Below are positions 12,738 through 24,634 of a stretch of 64,000 bases of DNA, piece by piece. The notes beneath the pieces are model-generated. The model saw only the letters and a list, made by a program, of their open reading frames with translations, did not search any database and was not told the origin of the DNA. The translations under genes were made by a program, and so were the position numbers. Origin of the DNA: Pelobates cultripes (Eukaryota > Chordata > Amphibia > Anura > Pelobatidae); assembly GCA_933207985.1 (NCBI GenBank), contig OW240913.1:263925112-263989111 (forward strand). The letters run 5' to 3'. Position 1 is the first letter of the stretch. Each line of letters opens with the position of its first letter.

Positions 12738-13074
12738 TGTGGACAGGTGTCTTTTATACAGGTAACGAGCTGAGATTAGGAGCACTCCTTTTAAGAGAGT
12801 GATCCTAATCTCAGCTCGTTACCTGAATAAAAGACACCTGGGAGCCAGAAATCTTGCTGATTGATATGGGGATCAAATACGTATTTCACTCATTGACATG
12901 CAAATCAATTTATAACTTTTTTGACATGCGTTTTTCTGGATTTTTTTTTTGTTTGTTATTCTGTCTCTCACTGTTAAAATACACCTACCATTAAAATTAT
13001 AGACTGATCACTTCTTTGTCAGTGGACAATCGTTCAAAATCAGCAGGGGATCAAATACTTTTTTCCCCTCATTG
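12738..13074. mobile_element. Tc1-like transposon remnant with hairpin
   Basis: The right part ends GGGGATCAAATAC...CATTG before TA, and matches the MITE at 49521-49735 over the segment with TCACTGTTAAAATACACCTA. The left part is a near-perfect hairpin (12744-12787 with 12798-12840; ACAGGTAACGAGCTGAGA is its core). Termini of the type CAGTGAGGGAAAAAGTATTTG are known from Tc1-type vertebrate elements. The left terminus is missing and no transposase sequence remains. Confidence 0.7.
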
Positions 13075-13079
13075 TATGT

Positions 13080-13578
13080 TGTAGAATAAATATATACCTC
13101 TCAAAGATTCAATATCTTACTCCGGCCTGAGTACATGGCTGTCTGTGTAGATAATATAACACCTAACACCTGTCAGCTGTAATTATTCTATATTAATTAT
13201 TATACAAGGCATACCTTCTTTTAGACCATTCTCTGCGCCCACTGACTTAAAAGCTTTTGCTGAATATGTATATTCTTAAAGTGTTTGTAGCTGGTAATGG
13301 GAACTGATTACGCTATAATTACCATTGCACGTTTGAAACTATGTTTTTCAGTGTTTCTTGATGCTGAGATTGATTTAACAGCCATTAAATATACTTCAAA
13401 ACATTGACTTTCACAAAACTAAAGGAAGCACAACTGTTACAATAAAGAGCCTTAATAAGCTAGTAACGTTTTAATTGCCTCATTGTGGTGAATGTTAAAA
13501 CTATTGTAATTGTTACAATGCCTGTGCGTGCATTTTCATTATGAATCAATAAATGCATCTAGAATGGAGACTTTGTTT
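13080..13578. other. Unassigned sequence before the CR1 copy
   Basis: No gene or repeat boundary seen. The true 5' end of the CR1 insertion could lie slightly inside this stretch. Confidence 0.4.
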
Positions 13579-14105
13579 GCTATTGCTTGTTGGTTAATTA
13601 GCTATTGTTTGCAGATAAGCAGAGGCCTACCCAGGTGTTAAACATTCCTAGTTGGTTGTGATTTTAGGAGTTACATAGCTAACATAGCTTGGTTGCTACA
13701 TCCAAGTGCTGCTTTAAAGTGTGTGATTGGAGATATTCTGGAGAGTTTTACAGAATCTTCAATTGTCTAAGATTTTGCTAAGAGTTTTCTGTTTTACTGT
13801 TACAGGTAAGATTCATCTATAGGACAAGGTACTGATTGCACAAGGTTTGATTTCCTGCTGGTAATTGGTAAGGTATTTGATTAAACTAGTTACTTGCTAT
13901 TGATTGCTGGTTAATTAGCTATTGTTTGCAAATAAGCAGAGGCCTACCCAGGTGTTAAACATTCCTAGTGGGTGGTGCATCAAAGTGTGTGATTAGAGAT
14001 ATTCTGGAGATAAACTGGAGGTAATCTGAGGTATACAGGAGGACGAAAAAAATGAAAAAATAAAAAATTTGGATTGGTTTGATTTAAATTATTTACCTCA
14101 TTAAA
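13579..14105 (+). repeat. CR1 5' UTR with duplicated 78-bp segment
   Basis: A segment at 13579-13656 is repeated at 13896-13973 with about 95% identity (both contain AGCAGAGGCCTACCCAGGTG). A second shared block, AAAGTGTGTGATTRGAGATA, follows each. The spacing is 317 bp. The unit leads directly into the ORF1 start codon at 14106. Repeated 5' UTR monomers are known from several LINE families, and here they probably represent stacked internal promoters. That role is inferred. Confidence 0.7.
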
Positions 14106-16133
14106 ATGGCAGACTTAGTTCAGTGTAATAGTTGTTATGCATGTGTTTCACGTTCCACTTTTTGGAGATTTGGATGCTGTCTAATCTGTAGACAAATCTC
14201 TATATTGCGGCAGGAGATTGTATTTTTGAAGTCTGAGATTTGTAAATTATCTGGTAAACAAACTCAGGCTGGAACTGCTGCAAAGCCACTGCCGCAGAGA
14301 CGTAGTAGGAATGGCAGATGGATTACTGTAGGATCTGGTAGACTTAGAGTTGTGGATAAAAGGCATATTACACCGTCTGTTGCTCTACATAATTCATTTT
14401 CAGCACTTTCGGAGTGTAATGGTGTTAGGGAGACAGGCTCAGGAACTGAGTGTAGTGGTTGTAACGGATCACCTGGCACCCTGACTGGGTACCTCCGTTG
14501 AAGGATGCTCCTAGCGCTTCCTGAGGACTCCAAGCACTGCAGCAGACACCACAACCACCGAACTGGAGAAGCATATGAATGCTGTCAAGCATATGAATGC
14601 TGTGAACAGCTGAACAGGAAAAACCATGCGAATAGGTTTACACTCCTAGGAGTCAAACTGGAACAGCATACAATAAATCCTCCCCCAATAATGAGACGAC
14701 ACTTCACTTTGAGGGTTAAGCAGGAACTGACTGGACTGGCACATACAGCCTCTTTTATTCCCAATCCACAAACATAGTACCGCCCACAGGGTTTTGAAAC
14801 ACAGCCAATCAATCCGTACAATACACACAGACACTCCCACACAAAATCCTCCCCTCTGCCTGTGATACGATTACTGAACACAATGGTTAATCTCATTATC
14901 ACAGACAGAGAAATACAGTATTATAAAACACATCACAGGGACCCCAAAACATGCAATAACCCCATAAAAAGATATATATCCTTGGAACCGGGGGATCTGG
15001 GTGAACCACATATCCAAAATTCACCCAGATCCGTTCAGTACTTTGGAAGATACAGTTTAATGCAGATTCCACAGAACATATGCAGGCTAAATGAAAAACA
15101 ATTACTGTATAATGTGTCCCCTGTTGTATAGTCCAAAACCACTGCACAATGTCTCTGTGCACCAAATACCGTCGAGATGGCACCGTGTTGAAAAGTCCAA
15201 ACAGTGTCTGTGAGTTAATATAGCCGCCATCCATTGTTCTCACCATGTGTTTCATCCATTGTTCTCACCATGTGCCTCTGATACATGAAATGGTGGCCAC
15301 CCAGTAATTCCACAGTATGTCCCCAGATGGTTCTTAAAGGGCCAGCAGTAGCACAACACAAATCCATTATGCCCAAATCATGTATTTAAAGGGTCAAATC
15401 TCCCAGGGGCCATAGTCAGCAGGCAGGAGGTGGGCAAACAGGCTTCTCCAATGCCCAGTGGCGAGGTCGGTTTCATCACAGTGGTGTTATGGAGACAAAC
15501 TCAGGCATCGAGTGTAATGGTGTTATGGAGACAGGCTTAGGCACTGAGTGTAGTGGTGTTGTGGAGATATTTTCAAGCACCACGTGTAGTGGTATTATGG
15601 AGACAGGGTTGCAGACTATGGTGAGGCCTAATAGAAAGCAGTTGTTGTTGTGAGATTCGATCATAAGAGGTGTGGAGCTGGACAATAGTGGTCTTGTGAG
15701 ATGTCTTCCCAGAGCTACTGCTCACAGAGACAGGAGATGTATTTGTAATATTGTTAAGTGAGCAAAGCAGGAAGAGGAATTGGATGTACTTGTCCATCTA
15801 GGGACAAATATCTTGGCTTGCAATGAGGTGTCAGAGGTAAAGGAAGTTTTTTTGTTTTTTGCCAATGATATATTGCAGGTTGCTTCCACACTGTCATTCT
15901 CTGAAGTTCTGCTTGTGCATAACACTCAGAACGACAGGCGAATGCGTATTAGGGACTTTAACTTGTGGCTTGGTGAATGGTGTCGGGAGCAAGGATTTGG
16001 CTTCATTTCTCATGGTAGCTCTGTTTGGAATGGAAATAAACTGTATACAAAAGATGGTTTGCATCTTTCTCAAAAGGGAACAAATGTTCTCAGTGAGCAG
16101 TTCAGAGGTTTTGCTAGGATGTATTTAAACTAG
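14106..16133 (+). pseudogene. CR1 ORF1: zinc-knuckle-like N-terminus, 12-residue repeats, SGNH esterase; split by LTR
   Basis: The frame starts MADLVQCNSCYACVSRSTFW, a Cys-rich N-terminus, and has a coiled-coil-like stretch at residues 27-45. Before and after the LTR lie five copies of a 12-residue repeat of the type ECNGVMETGLGT. Next comes DSIIRGVELDNSGLVRCLP (esterase block with the catalytic Ser), VHLGTN, and a C-terminal DGLHLSQKGTNVLSEQF carrying the Asp-x-x-His pair of SGNH esterases. CR1 ORF1 proteins are known to carry this lipase-like domain, which is thought to help retrotransposition. Breaks: the LTR insertion, a TGA just before the DSI block, and further stops or frameshifts before residue MDVLVHLGTN at 15780. 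The final 117 codons are open to TAG at 16131. Confidence 0.8.
14460..15480 (-). mobile_element. Solo LTR, family A copy 1
   Basis: The element begins TGTAACGG and ends ATCACA, so it has TG...CA ends, and is flanked by the 5-bp direct repeat GTGGT (14455-14459 and 15481-15485). It shares the start CACC(C)TGACTGGGTACCTCCG with the copies at 30350 and 44694. In the best copies a TATA box and an ATTAAA signal lie on the strand that is minus here, so transcription would run leftward. There is no internal region, gag or pol, so this is a solo LTR left by recombination. The class (Gypsy, ERV or other) cannot be fixed without internal sequence. It interrupts CR1 ORF1 and is therefore younger than that CR1 copy. 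Confidence 0.88.
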
Positions 16134-16199
16134 GAGGGGGGGCAAAAGGGTGATAAAACATCAAACAAGTACAGAAGGTGCCTGTAACAAGTGTGTTAA

Positions 16200-18374
16200 A
16201 AAATTATAAGTCTACAAATGCTTGCAGTTTAGGGAATAAGATCCATGAACTTGTGGCAATAATGGCAACTGATAATGTAGATTTAGTCACTGTTACTGAG
16301 ACATGATATAATAAGAAAAATGACTGGGACATAGCAATATCAGGGTATTCTTTATATAGAAAAGACAGGGAAGACAAAAAAGGGGTAGGGGTGGCCCTGT
16401 ATGTGAAGGATAGCATAAAATGTAGCCTAATAAAAGTAAGTAAGGTGAACATGGAGTCCATTTGGGTTACATTAGAATTTGGTAATCACATAGTAACTCA
16501 TGTAGGTGTGATTTATAGGCCCCCATGACAAATAGGAGAGTTAGATAATCTACTAGTTAAGGAAATAGCTAAAATGACAATGAAGGGGGAAGATATCATT
16601 ATGGGTGACTTTAATCTTCCTGATGTGAACTGGAAAAGCAAAATAGCTGCTTGTGCCAGGAGCACACATATTCTAAACTCCCTACTGGGATTATCTTTAA
16701 AACATGTAATTGAGGAGCCAACTCGTAAGGAGGCCATACTCGATTTAGTGTTAACAAATGGAGTTTGATATCAGATATAACTGTAGGTGAATGTTTAGAA
16801 TCCAGTAATCATCAGTCAGTGTGGTTTAATATAAGAATAGTGACTGAGTCACACCACACAAAAACAAAAGTTTTAGACTTTAGAAAAACTGACTTTCTAA
16901 AATTAGAATATTTGTGAAGGAGTCATTATCAGACTGGAGCAATTTAAATGGCATCCAAGAGAAATGGGATTATTTAAAAGTTGCACTGCTGAGGGCAACA
17001 GAAAATTGCATTAGGCTTGTCAGTAAAAGGAAAACATTCAAGAAACCACTGTGGTACTCCGCAGATGTGGCCAAAATAGTAAAAAACTAAAAGTTAGCAT
17101 TTAGTAATTATAAAAAAAAACAGAGTGAGGAAGATAGACAGATCTATAAGATTAGGCAGAACAAGGCCAAGCAAGTTATAAGAGCTTCCAAATCACACAC
17201 AGAAGAGAAAATAGCACAGTCAGTAAAAAAAGGGGACAAAACATTGTTTAGATACATAAATGAGAAAAGGAAAGTAAAACAAGGATTAGTTTGATTAAAA
17301 ACAAAAAAAAGGAAGGTATGTAGAAGAGGATAAAGGTCTAGCTGACTGCCTCAATTAATATTTTTTGTTCAGTATTTACAGATGAAAATGAAGGAAAACT
17401 ATTTCCTCAGTTAGGAAAAAGGACAAATGAGTCATTTGTTACATGTGAGTTTACAGAAGAAGAGGTTCTATTTCAACTGTTAAAAGTAAAGACAAATAAG
17501 TCAATGGGACCTGATGGAAAGAGCTTAGTGGTGTACTAGCAAAACCATTACCAGATTTATTTAACCAATCATTGTTAACAGGAGTAGTCCCAGAAGATTG
17601 GAAGTTAGCAAATGTTGTGCCTATTCACAAGAAAGGTAGTAGGTAGGAGTCGGGCAACTATAGGCCAGTAAGCCTTACTTCAGTAGTGGGAAAGTAATGG
17701 AAACCGTGTTAAATTATATGAATGTTGAACATCTAAAATCACATGGATTTTAAGATCAGAGACAACATGGGTTTACTTCAGGGAGATCATGCCAAACTAA
17801 TCTTATTGATTTTTTTGATTGGGTAACTAAAATAATAGATCTTGATGGTGCAGTAGATATTGCTCACCTAGATTTCAGTAAGGCTTTTGACACTGTTGCA
17901 CATAGAAGGCTTATCAATAAACTGCAATCTTTAAGTTTGGATTCCAATATTGTTGAATGGGTAAGGCAGTGGCTGAGTGACAGGCAACAGAGGGTTGTAG
18001 TCAATGGAGTATATTCGAAGCATGGGCTTGTTACCAGTGGGGTACCTCAGGGATCTGTACTTGGACCCATTCTCTTTAATATTTTTATTAGTGATATTGC
18101 AGAAGGTCTTGATGATAAGGTATGTATTTTTGCTGATGATACTAACAGGGTTGTTCCAGGAGGGATAAGCCAAATGGCAAATGATTTAGGTAAACTAGCA
18201 AAATGGTCAGAGTTGTGGCAACTGACATTTAATGTGGATAAGTGCAAGATAATGCACCTTGGAGGTAAAAACCCAAGGGCAGAGTACAGAATATTTGATA
18301 GAGTCCTAACCTCGACATCTGAGGAAAGGCATTTATGGGTAATTATTTCTAATGACTTAAAGGTAGGCAGATAA
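16200..18374 (+). pseudogene. CR1 ORF2: APE endonuclease and reverse transcriptase, broken
   Basis: Endonuclease signatures: VTVTET followed by a stop in place of the usual Trp (TGA at 16303), VALYVKDSIKC, VIYRPP, IIMGDFNLPDVNW near 16600, and SSNHQSVWFNI near 16800. Reverse transcriptase signatures: HLDFSKAFDTVAHRRL (motif A) near 17880, VTSGVPQGSVLGPILFNIF (motif B) near 18040, and IFADDT (motif C, catalytic Asp pair) near 18130, then LTFNVDKCKIMHLG. The last 145 codons of the RT segment (17937-18371) are open. Upstream there are several frameshifts and stops. The protein would nick target DNA and prime cDNA synthesis at the site. This copy cannot encode it. Confidence 0.9.
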
Positions 18375-18472
18375 TTTAATAGAGCAGATGGAAATGCTAC
18401 CAGAATGCTTGGTGGTATGGGGAGAGGTATTAGCAGTAGAAAGAGAGAAGTGCTCATGCCACTGTCCATCTA

Positions 18473-20612
18473 CCGCTGGATGTCTGATATTGACAACTGG
18501 CTAAAATTATTAATTGGCACATGTGAAAAGTTCACATGTGAAAAGTTCTAAAAAGAAGATATAAATGCAGTATGCTCAGTTATGCTCAATGCTCCAGGTC
18601 TGAGTAAACTGTCCATAGCTGACTTAATACACTGGTAAATACCTTCCGGGCATAGTCGTCATGTACCAGCTATGGTAATTATAGCCTTCAGCTATAGCCG
18701 ATCAGCTTCTATTACAAGCTACAAACACTTTAATGCTGTATACTTCCAGCAGTTAAGATTATAAATCAATAGTTTCAGAGAATGTATTTGTGTATTAAAA
18801 CAATATAATAAGTCATAGAAAATAAGTACAGTTGCCAGGTGTTTTATATGTATATATAAACATATGTATTTAAATATAAAGCACTATTTGTCATTAATTT
18901 GAGCACATTCAAGTATGCCCTTATGCAGAATTGCATAATCTATTTATTGCCCAAAATCAAATTTAAGTTAGATTAATGTAGTTTTTTTCATCTTCTTTTA
19001 ATTCTGATTATTTTTTTACAAGGTAGTTTTGTAATCTTTCTCCATTATAACTGAGCAATTTATTTGCTGTAGTATAATTATTTCAATTCTATTCCATCTC
19101 AAGCAGACATCACAACGACGGGAAATGAACGATCATTCAACACATGAAAAGAATAATTGGCCAGAGTTTATTTTGCTTCCCAAAGATAAATGAAAACCTA
19201 TGGTGTCCATTCACTAATAAACAGTGAGATTTAGTGTGTGCTCAGCCAACTTGCAAGACGTCAGCTAAAAATTATTTTAACATGACCAAGCTGAGGAATT
19301 TTGCAAACATTTCTATACTGGCAAACATTTTGTAGGTCAGAGACAAGCATGGATATAGTGCAAGCATGTTTGTGTGTATATTTTAACCAACTTTAAAATG
19401 CTTAGCATTTTTACACATTTGTGATTATGTAAATACTACTTAGGAAGACATTTCTGATACTTATTGAAATTAATAAGTATATTGTCACATAATCTTTTTG
19501 GCAGTTCATGTAATATTAGCTATATTAATTGCACTCTATTTTATTATGCCCTCATTTTGGCTATTTGCTGTCTTGGTCATATTAAGAATTGAATTAGCAT
19601 TGGAGGAATCAATAGCTTTTCGTTGGTGTAGCAGTATGCGTTAGAGGGAATATGTGATCTGTGAGTTTTGTACTTGGAGAGATAGAAGGGTAGACAGTCA
19701 GATAGACAGACAGATGGAAAGATAAATACAATTTGCATCTATATATGTTAACAATGTTACATTATATGCACAATCAGGGAGCATTACTGGGTCTACTCAA
19801 GACAAGTTCGTTATACTAGTATTGCTGAATTTCTCTAGCAATCCGTGTGACTCGAGCAGTATCAGACCAGTGATTGTTTTCTTTTGGCTAGATTAGCTTT
19901 CCACCATTACAATTCTCCACAGTAACATAGAACTGAAGCCCACTCATGATTTTCTATTTTCTTAACACAAATTTAGCTAAAAAGGCCCTCTGCAGAGTGA
20001 AATGAATTGGGAATGTGGGATTTATTGCAATAACGAAGTTTAGCTTCACAAGTTCATTCCAATTAAAATGCTTGTATCATAACACTGTATCTCTTGTGTA
20101 TCTGTCTTGTTTATGGAATTGTATGTGACTTTCCCTAGTTGATAAAAGACAAACTGTAACATGAAATTAAAACAAGCATTATTTGACGCTTTAATTAACT
20201 GTGCTAATGTTTTTGATCTAGTCCACCAATTAATGGAATTTTATTTTCCTCCATGGAATTAGCAGACAAGATGTCCCAGGTTTTCACAGCAGACAGAGAA
20301 CTAGTTTTTTGTTTTTTTTATTCAGAGAGCAAAAAGTATGTGTAGTCATACATATGAAAAAAAAAACTATGATTTAAATTTTTTTTATTTCTAAACTTAT
20401 ATACTTATGCTAGTAGAGTTGCAAAAATTCAAATGATATAGGGAAATATTTTAATATCATACTTTCCAGCTCAGCACAAGCAACTGTTTAGCAGTGTTGC
20501 AACTTTGAAGTACATACATGTAATGTAAAAATATATTTTTTATTTTATATACACAGGGTGGGTCAAAATTCAGAGTAGGTTTTGAGGAGTCAATATGTTT
20601 TTCATTAATATC
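18473..20612. other. Unassigned sequence between two CR1 pieces
   Basis: No element termini or coding sequence recognised. A short imperfect GATA/CAGA microsatellite lies at 19690-19730. The stretch could be host sequence or an insertion into the CR1 copy. Confidence 0.4.
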
Positions 20613-21228
20613 TATAGAAAGATATTACCGCACTAGAAAAAGTGCAGAGGCAGGCTAGAAAATTGATAAAAGGAATGGAGCGTTTTAGTTATGAAGAGAG
20701 GTTAACAAATGTAAATCTCTTTAGTTTGGAAAAATGTCGCCCAAGAGGGGATATGATAACATTATACAATTATATTTGGGGCCAATACAAACCATTGTCT
20801 GGAAATCTGTTCATAAATAGGACAATACATAGAACAAGAGGTCATGAATTTAGAGTGGAAGAAAGGAGATTTAGTCTAAGACAAAAGAAAGGGTTTTTTA
20901 CAGTAACAACAATAAGGATGTGGAATACTGTTCCTGAAGAGGTGGTTTTATCAGAGTCTATAAAGAAATGTTTAAACAGCAATTGGATAAATAGTTGCAA
21001 ATATACATGGATATACATTTGAATTAGTGGGGTAATAGCTTCTTGATCCAATTAGATAACTGACTGCCATTCTGGGGTTTAGGGAGGAGTTTTTCCTAGT
21101 TAGTTGTACAATTAGAAGTGCTTCAGACTGGGTTTTTTGCCTTTTTTTTGGATCAACAGCAAAAATCAAATGTGTGTCAAAGGCTGAACTTGATGGACAC
21201 ATGTCTCTTTTCAGTTATGTAACTATGA
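20613..21228 (+). pseudogene. CR1 ORF2 C-terminal domain and 3' UTR
   Basis: The frame reads YRKDITALEKVQRQARKLIK (one base missing near the start), then FSYEERLTNVNLFSLEKCRP and FFTVTTIRMWNTVPEEVVL, the conserved CR1 C-terminus. A 3' UTR with CTTGATGGACACATGTCTC follows and ends TATGTAACTATG, the expected 3' terminus. The open part spans 126 codons from 20642. Same subfamily as the minus-strand copy at 10090-10553. It may be the displaced 3' part of the CR1 copy ending at 18472. Confidence 0.85.
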
Positions 21229-21560
21229 GCTAATTTCAATGACATTACATACAATAAATGCTTAATGTATGGAGATTTGTTTGAATCGGTAGGGAAGATT
21301 ATAGCTTTTAAATGAGCTTCATTTGCCATTTTGCAAAGTCAGGCTCTTTCGATTGCATGGGGCTGGCAGACTTATGTATGATCATATACTGTATGATGAT
21401 CATATGATCAATGTTGTAATGTATGATCGTGTACTGTAACTAAACCCCCATTAATTTTGTCTAGGTACAATTTTTCTAAATACAACTATTACATTCTGTG
21501 AGCCTTGAAATTGCTGTTTAGTGAATGAGTGAGTGTGCTGAATCTTGAATGTTATATCTT
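21229..21560. other. Unassigned sequence with ATGATCAT palindromic motifs
   Basis: Several overlapping copies of ATGATCATA/TGTATGATC occur at 21376-21430. Nothing else is recognised. Confidence 0.4.
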
Positions 21561-21568
21561 ATACTAGC

Positions 21569-21576
21569 ACACACAC

Positions 21577-21613
<37 letters not shown>
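21569..21613. repeat. (CA)n/(TA)n microsatellite at PLE edge
   Basis: A short CA run passes into a TA run that directly abuts the left end of the Penelope-like inverted repeat. Confidence 0.9.
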
Positions 21614-21617
<4 letters not shown>

Positions 21618-21770
21618 GTGGATATCCTTGCACTCAGGCTGTATATAATATATAAGGGCCGGGTGCTATAAGCCAAAGCCAAATCATAGACAAATGTATA
21701 AATTAGCTTGCACTCACGGACTTGAAGATTGAAAAAATCGCTTTATTCAAAGCATGTTATAGAATCATCA

Positions 21771-21811
21771 CACCGACGTTTCAGCCCACGTCCGGGGCTT
21801 TCCTCAAGGTG
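21771..21811 (-). ncRNA. Hammerhead-ribozyme-like motif in PLE end (left copy)
   Basis: Mirror image of the motif at 24635-24675. Read on the minus strand: CACC, UUGAGGA, a five-pair stem AGCCC/GGGCU, GAAAC, GUC, GGUG. Hammerhead ribozymes in PLE ends are established. This copy has U where C3 is expected and one extra A before stem II, so activity is doubtful. Confidence 0.4.
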
Positions 21812-22387
21812 AATTGACAATAAAAACATTAAATCCAAGTGTGAAATATATACCCATAAAAAGAATAAACTAACTCACCACAGGTGATGTCTTGCAGTAT
21901 ACCGGCGTCCTACTAACCCAGTGCGCATGCCTTATCAAACACAACCCGGAAGTAGTGGATCCGTGCGTAACCAGGTTACCATAGTAACATACCCACGCCG
22001 TGAACTGCCGAAATAGGAGATACACTAAAATACAAACACCAAGTGCCCTACGAGAACCGCTTGATACAATTGTAACATACAAGCTCAAATAGAAAAAGGG
22101 AGCACACACGGTTATGGACCTATCACTGTTACAAGTTCATTGAAAAAACAACAAACTATTAGGTTATAAAGAAAAAAGTTATCAAATATAATTACATAAT
22201 AGATACATATACAATGCATTAATCGGGATAGCTATCATTATTCCTACACCATAAGTGCAATATTTAGCTCCTCAATAGGTATTCAATAAATGACAGACGG
22301 TCCAAAAACGTGTGTACTCCACCTGAATCAAAAACAGTACCAAAACACTTTGTTAAGACAAATTCATATATAAGAGCAGATTAAAGT

Positions 22388-23078
22388 TTAAATAAAAGGA
22401 TGAAAAGATAATAACTCATTCAGTCCATTAGGTGACACAGTATTAAGTTCATAAATCCAGTATGTTTCTTTCTGTAGCAAAAGTCTACTCCGATCTCCTC
22501 CCCTAAGGGGTTGGGGTATATGGTCAATGGCAGTAAATTTGAGGGTAGCCAAGGAATGTCTCTTTTCCAAAAAATGTTTGGCCACCGGTTTATCAGAGTG
22601 GCCGTCTCTGTAAGCTGTCCTAATATTGGACCGATGTCCCCGAATACGTTCACAAAGAGGTGTGTCCGTTTTGCCAATATAAATTAAACCGCAAGGGCAA
22701 GAAATTTTATAAATTACAAAAGAGGTTTTGCAGGTAATAGTATGCATTATAATATATCGTTTATTGTTATGTGGATGATTAAAGGTGCGCGACGGGACCA
22801 TATGGCCACACGTCACGCATCCCAAACACCTCACAGAACCCCTAATCTGTACTTTTTGCTCCTGTTGATAGCTTCGTGCTGGATCAGTATTCACCAGTAG
22901 ATCACGTAGATTTTTATTCCGGCGGTAACAGATCATCGGCGGTTCTTTAAAGATAGGGGGTAAAGTAGTGTCCGAAGATAACATATTCCAGTTCTTCCTC
23001 ACAATATTAGCAACTTGATTTGCTTTATTGTGGTATGTAATCCGAAAAACAAGCCTAGGTGGCGTCAAGGATTCTTTC
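22388..23078 (-). pseudogene. PLE protein C-terminal part with GIY-YIG endonuclease (inverted copy)
   Basis: From the inversion junction the frame is open for over 220 codons to a stop at 22388. It carries KESLTPPRLVFRITYHNKAN, a Cys-rich linker (CLGCVTCGHM), and a GIY-YIG nuclease with FVIYKISCPCGLIYIGKT, conserved Arg in LCERIRGHRS, and VAKHFLEKRHS. GIY-YIG endonucleases nick target DNA in Penelope retrotransposition. The reverse transcriptase is missing because the copy starts at the junction. The first 39 residues of the open frame are the antisense of the right copy's RT region and are not part of the protein. Confidence 0.85.
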
Positions 23079-24058
23079 GGCGTCAGTTTCTGGATTTGGA
23101 AATCAAGATGGTGGATTCTAGTTTGTCTTATAGCCTTTTTTCTAAACCGACTGATCGGAACACAATTTTGCATAGCAATAGTGCTCATCCTAAACCCTTA
23201 ATTGATTCAATTCCATATGCACAATATCGTCGGGTAATACGTAATAATTCCGACAAAATGGTTATGCGAACACAAATAGATGAGATGACCGACAAATTTC
23301 TAGAAAGAGGCTATAAAAAACAATTATTGGATAAGGCATTAGAGAAGGCACAGAATGCTCATGCTGAGAAAGAATCCTTGACGCCACCTAGGCTTGTTTT
23401 TCCGATTACATACCACAATAAAGCAAATCAAGTTGCTAATATTGTGAGGAAGAACTGGAAAATGTTATCTTCGGACACTACTTTACCCCCTATCTTTAAA
23501 GAACCGCCGATGATCTGTTACCGCCGGAATAAAAATCTACGTGATCTACTGGTGAATACTGATCCAGCACGAAGCTATCAACAGGAGCAAAAAGTACAGA
23601 TTAGGGGTTCTGTGAGGTGTTTGGGATGCGTGACGTGTGGCCATATGGTCCCGTCGTGCACCTTTAATCATCCACATAACAATAAACGATATATTATAAT
23701 GCATACTATTACCTGCAAAACCTCTTTTGTAATTTATAAAATTTCTTGCCCTTGCGGTTTAATTTATATTGGCAAAACGGACACACCTCTTTGTGAACGT
23801 ATTCGGGGACATCGGTCCAATATTAGGACAGCTTACAGAGATGGCCACTCTGATAAACCGGTGGCCAAACATTTTTTGGAAAAGAGACATTCCTTGGCTA
23901 CCCTCAAATTTACTGCCATTGACCATATACCCCAACCCCTTAGGGGAGGAGATCGGAGTAGACTTTTGCTACAGAAAGAAACATACTGGATTTATGAACT
24001 TAATACTGTGTCACCTAATGGACTGAATGAGTTATTATCTTTTCATCCTTTTATTTAA
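23079..24058 (+). pseudogene. PLE polyprotein fragment: RT thumb, linker, GIY-YIG endonuclease
   Basis: A frame of about 340 codons ends TAA at 24056-24058. From the loop it reads FLDLEIKMVDSSLSYSLFSK and DSIPYAQYRRVIRNNSDK, which match the region that follows the palm of PLE reverse transcriptases (connection/thumb), then a Lys-rich helix, the Cys linker (CLGCVTCGHM, with HNNKRYIIM after it), and GIY-YIG with GLIYIGKTDTPLCERIRGHR and a distal Glu in LLQKETYWIYELN. The part is uninterrupted, so the copy is young, but it lacks the RT catalytic palm. The upstream residues before 23079 belong to the inverted copy. Confidence 0.87.
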
Positions 24059-24634
24059 ACTTTAATCTGCTCTTATATATGAATTCGTCTTAACAAAGTG
24101 TTTTGGTACTGTTTTTGATTCAGGTGGAGTACACACGTTTTTGGACCGTCTGTCATTTATTGAATACCTATTGAGGAGCTAAATATTGCACTTATGGTGT
24201 AGGAATAATGGTAGCTATCCCGATTAATGCATTGTATATGTATCTATTATGTAATTATATTTGATAACTTTTTTCTTTATAACCTAATAGTTTGTTGTTT
24301 TTTCAATGAACTTGTAACAGTGATAGGTCCATAACCGTGTGTGCTCCCTTTTTCTATTTGAGCTTGTATGTTACAATTGTATCAAGCGGTTCTCGTAGGG
24401 CACTTGGTGTTTGTATTTTAGTGTATCTCCTATTTCAGCAGTTCACGGCGTGGGTATGTTACTATGGTAACCGGGTTACGCACGGATCCACTACTTCCGG
24501 GTTGTGTTTGATAACGCATGCGCACTGGGTTAGTAGGACGCCGGTATACTGCAAGACATCACCTGTGGTGAGTTAGTTTATTCTTTTTATGGGTATATAT
24601 TTCACACTTGGATTTAATGTTTTTATTGTCAATT

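Larger units (their letters stand above)
13579..18472 (+). mobile_element. Long CR1-family LINE copy, interrupted by a solo LTR
   Basis: Order: repeated 5' UTR, ORF1 (14106-14459 continued at 15486-16133), then ORF2 with an APE-type endonuclease (about 16200-16850) and reverse transcriptase (about 17380-18374). The LTR at 14460-15480 splits ORF1. The copy ends abruptly near 18472, within the segment between the reverse transcriptase and the C-terminal domain. The missing C-terminus and 3' UTR could be those found at 20613-21228 if both belong to one insertion disrupted by 2.1 kb of other sequence, but about 25 codons would be missing between them. Confidence 0.85.
21614..23078 (-). mobile_element. 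Penelope-like element, 5'-truncated inverted copy (left arm)
   Basis: The minus strand carries the 3' half of a PLE: linker region, GIY-YIG endonuclease and 3' end. Positions 21690-23078 are the reverse complement of 23368-24756, 1389 bp on each side with only scattered mismatches, so the two copies form a giant hairpin with a 289-bp loop. The left copy runs about 75 bp further at its outer end, to the TA array. The junction at 23078 is abrupt: beyond it the sequence belongs only to the right copy. Confidence 0.88.
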
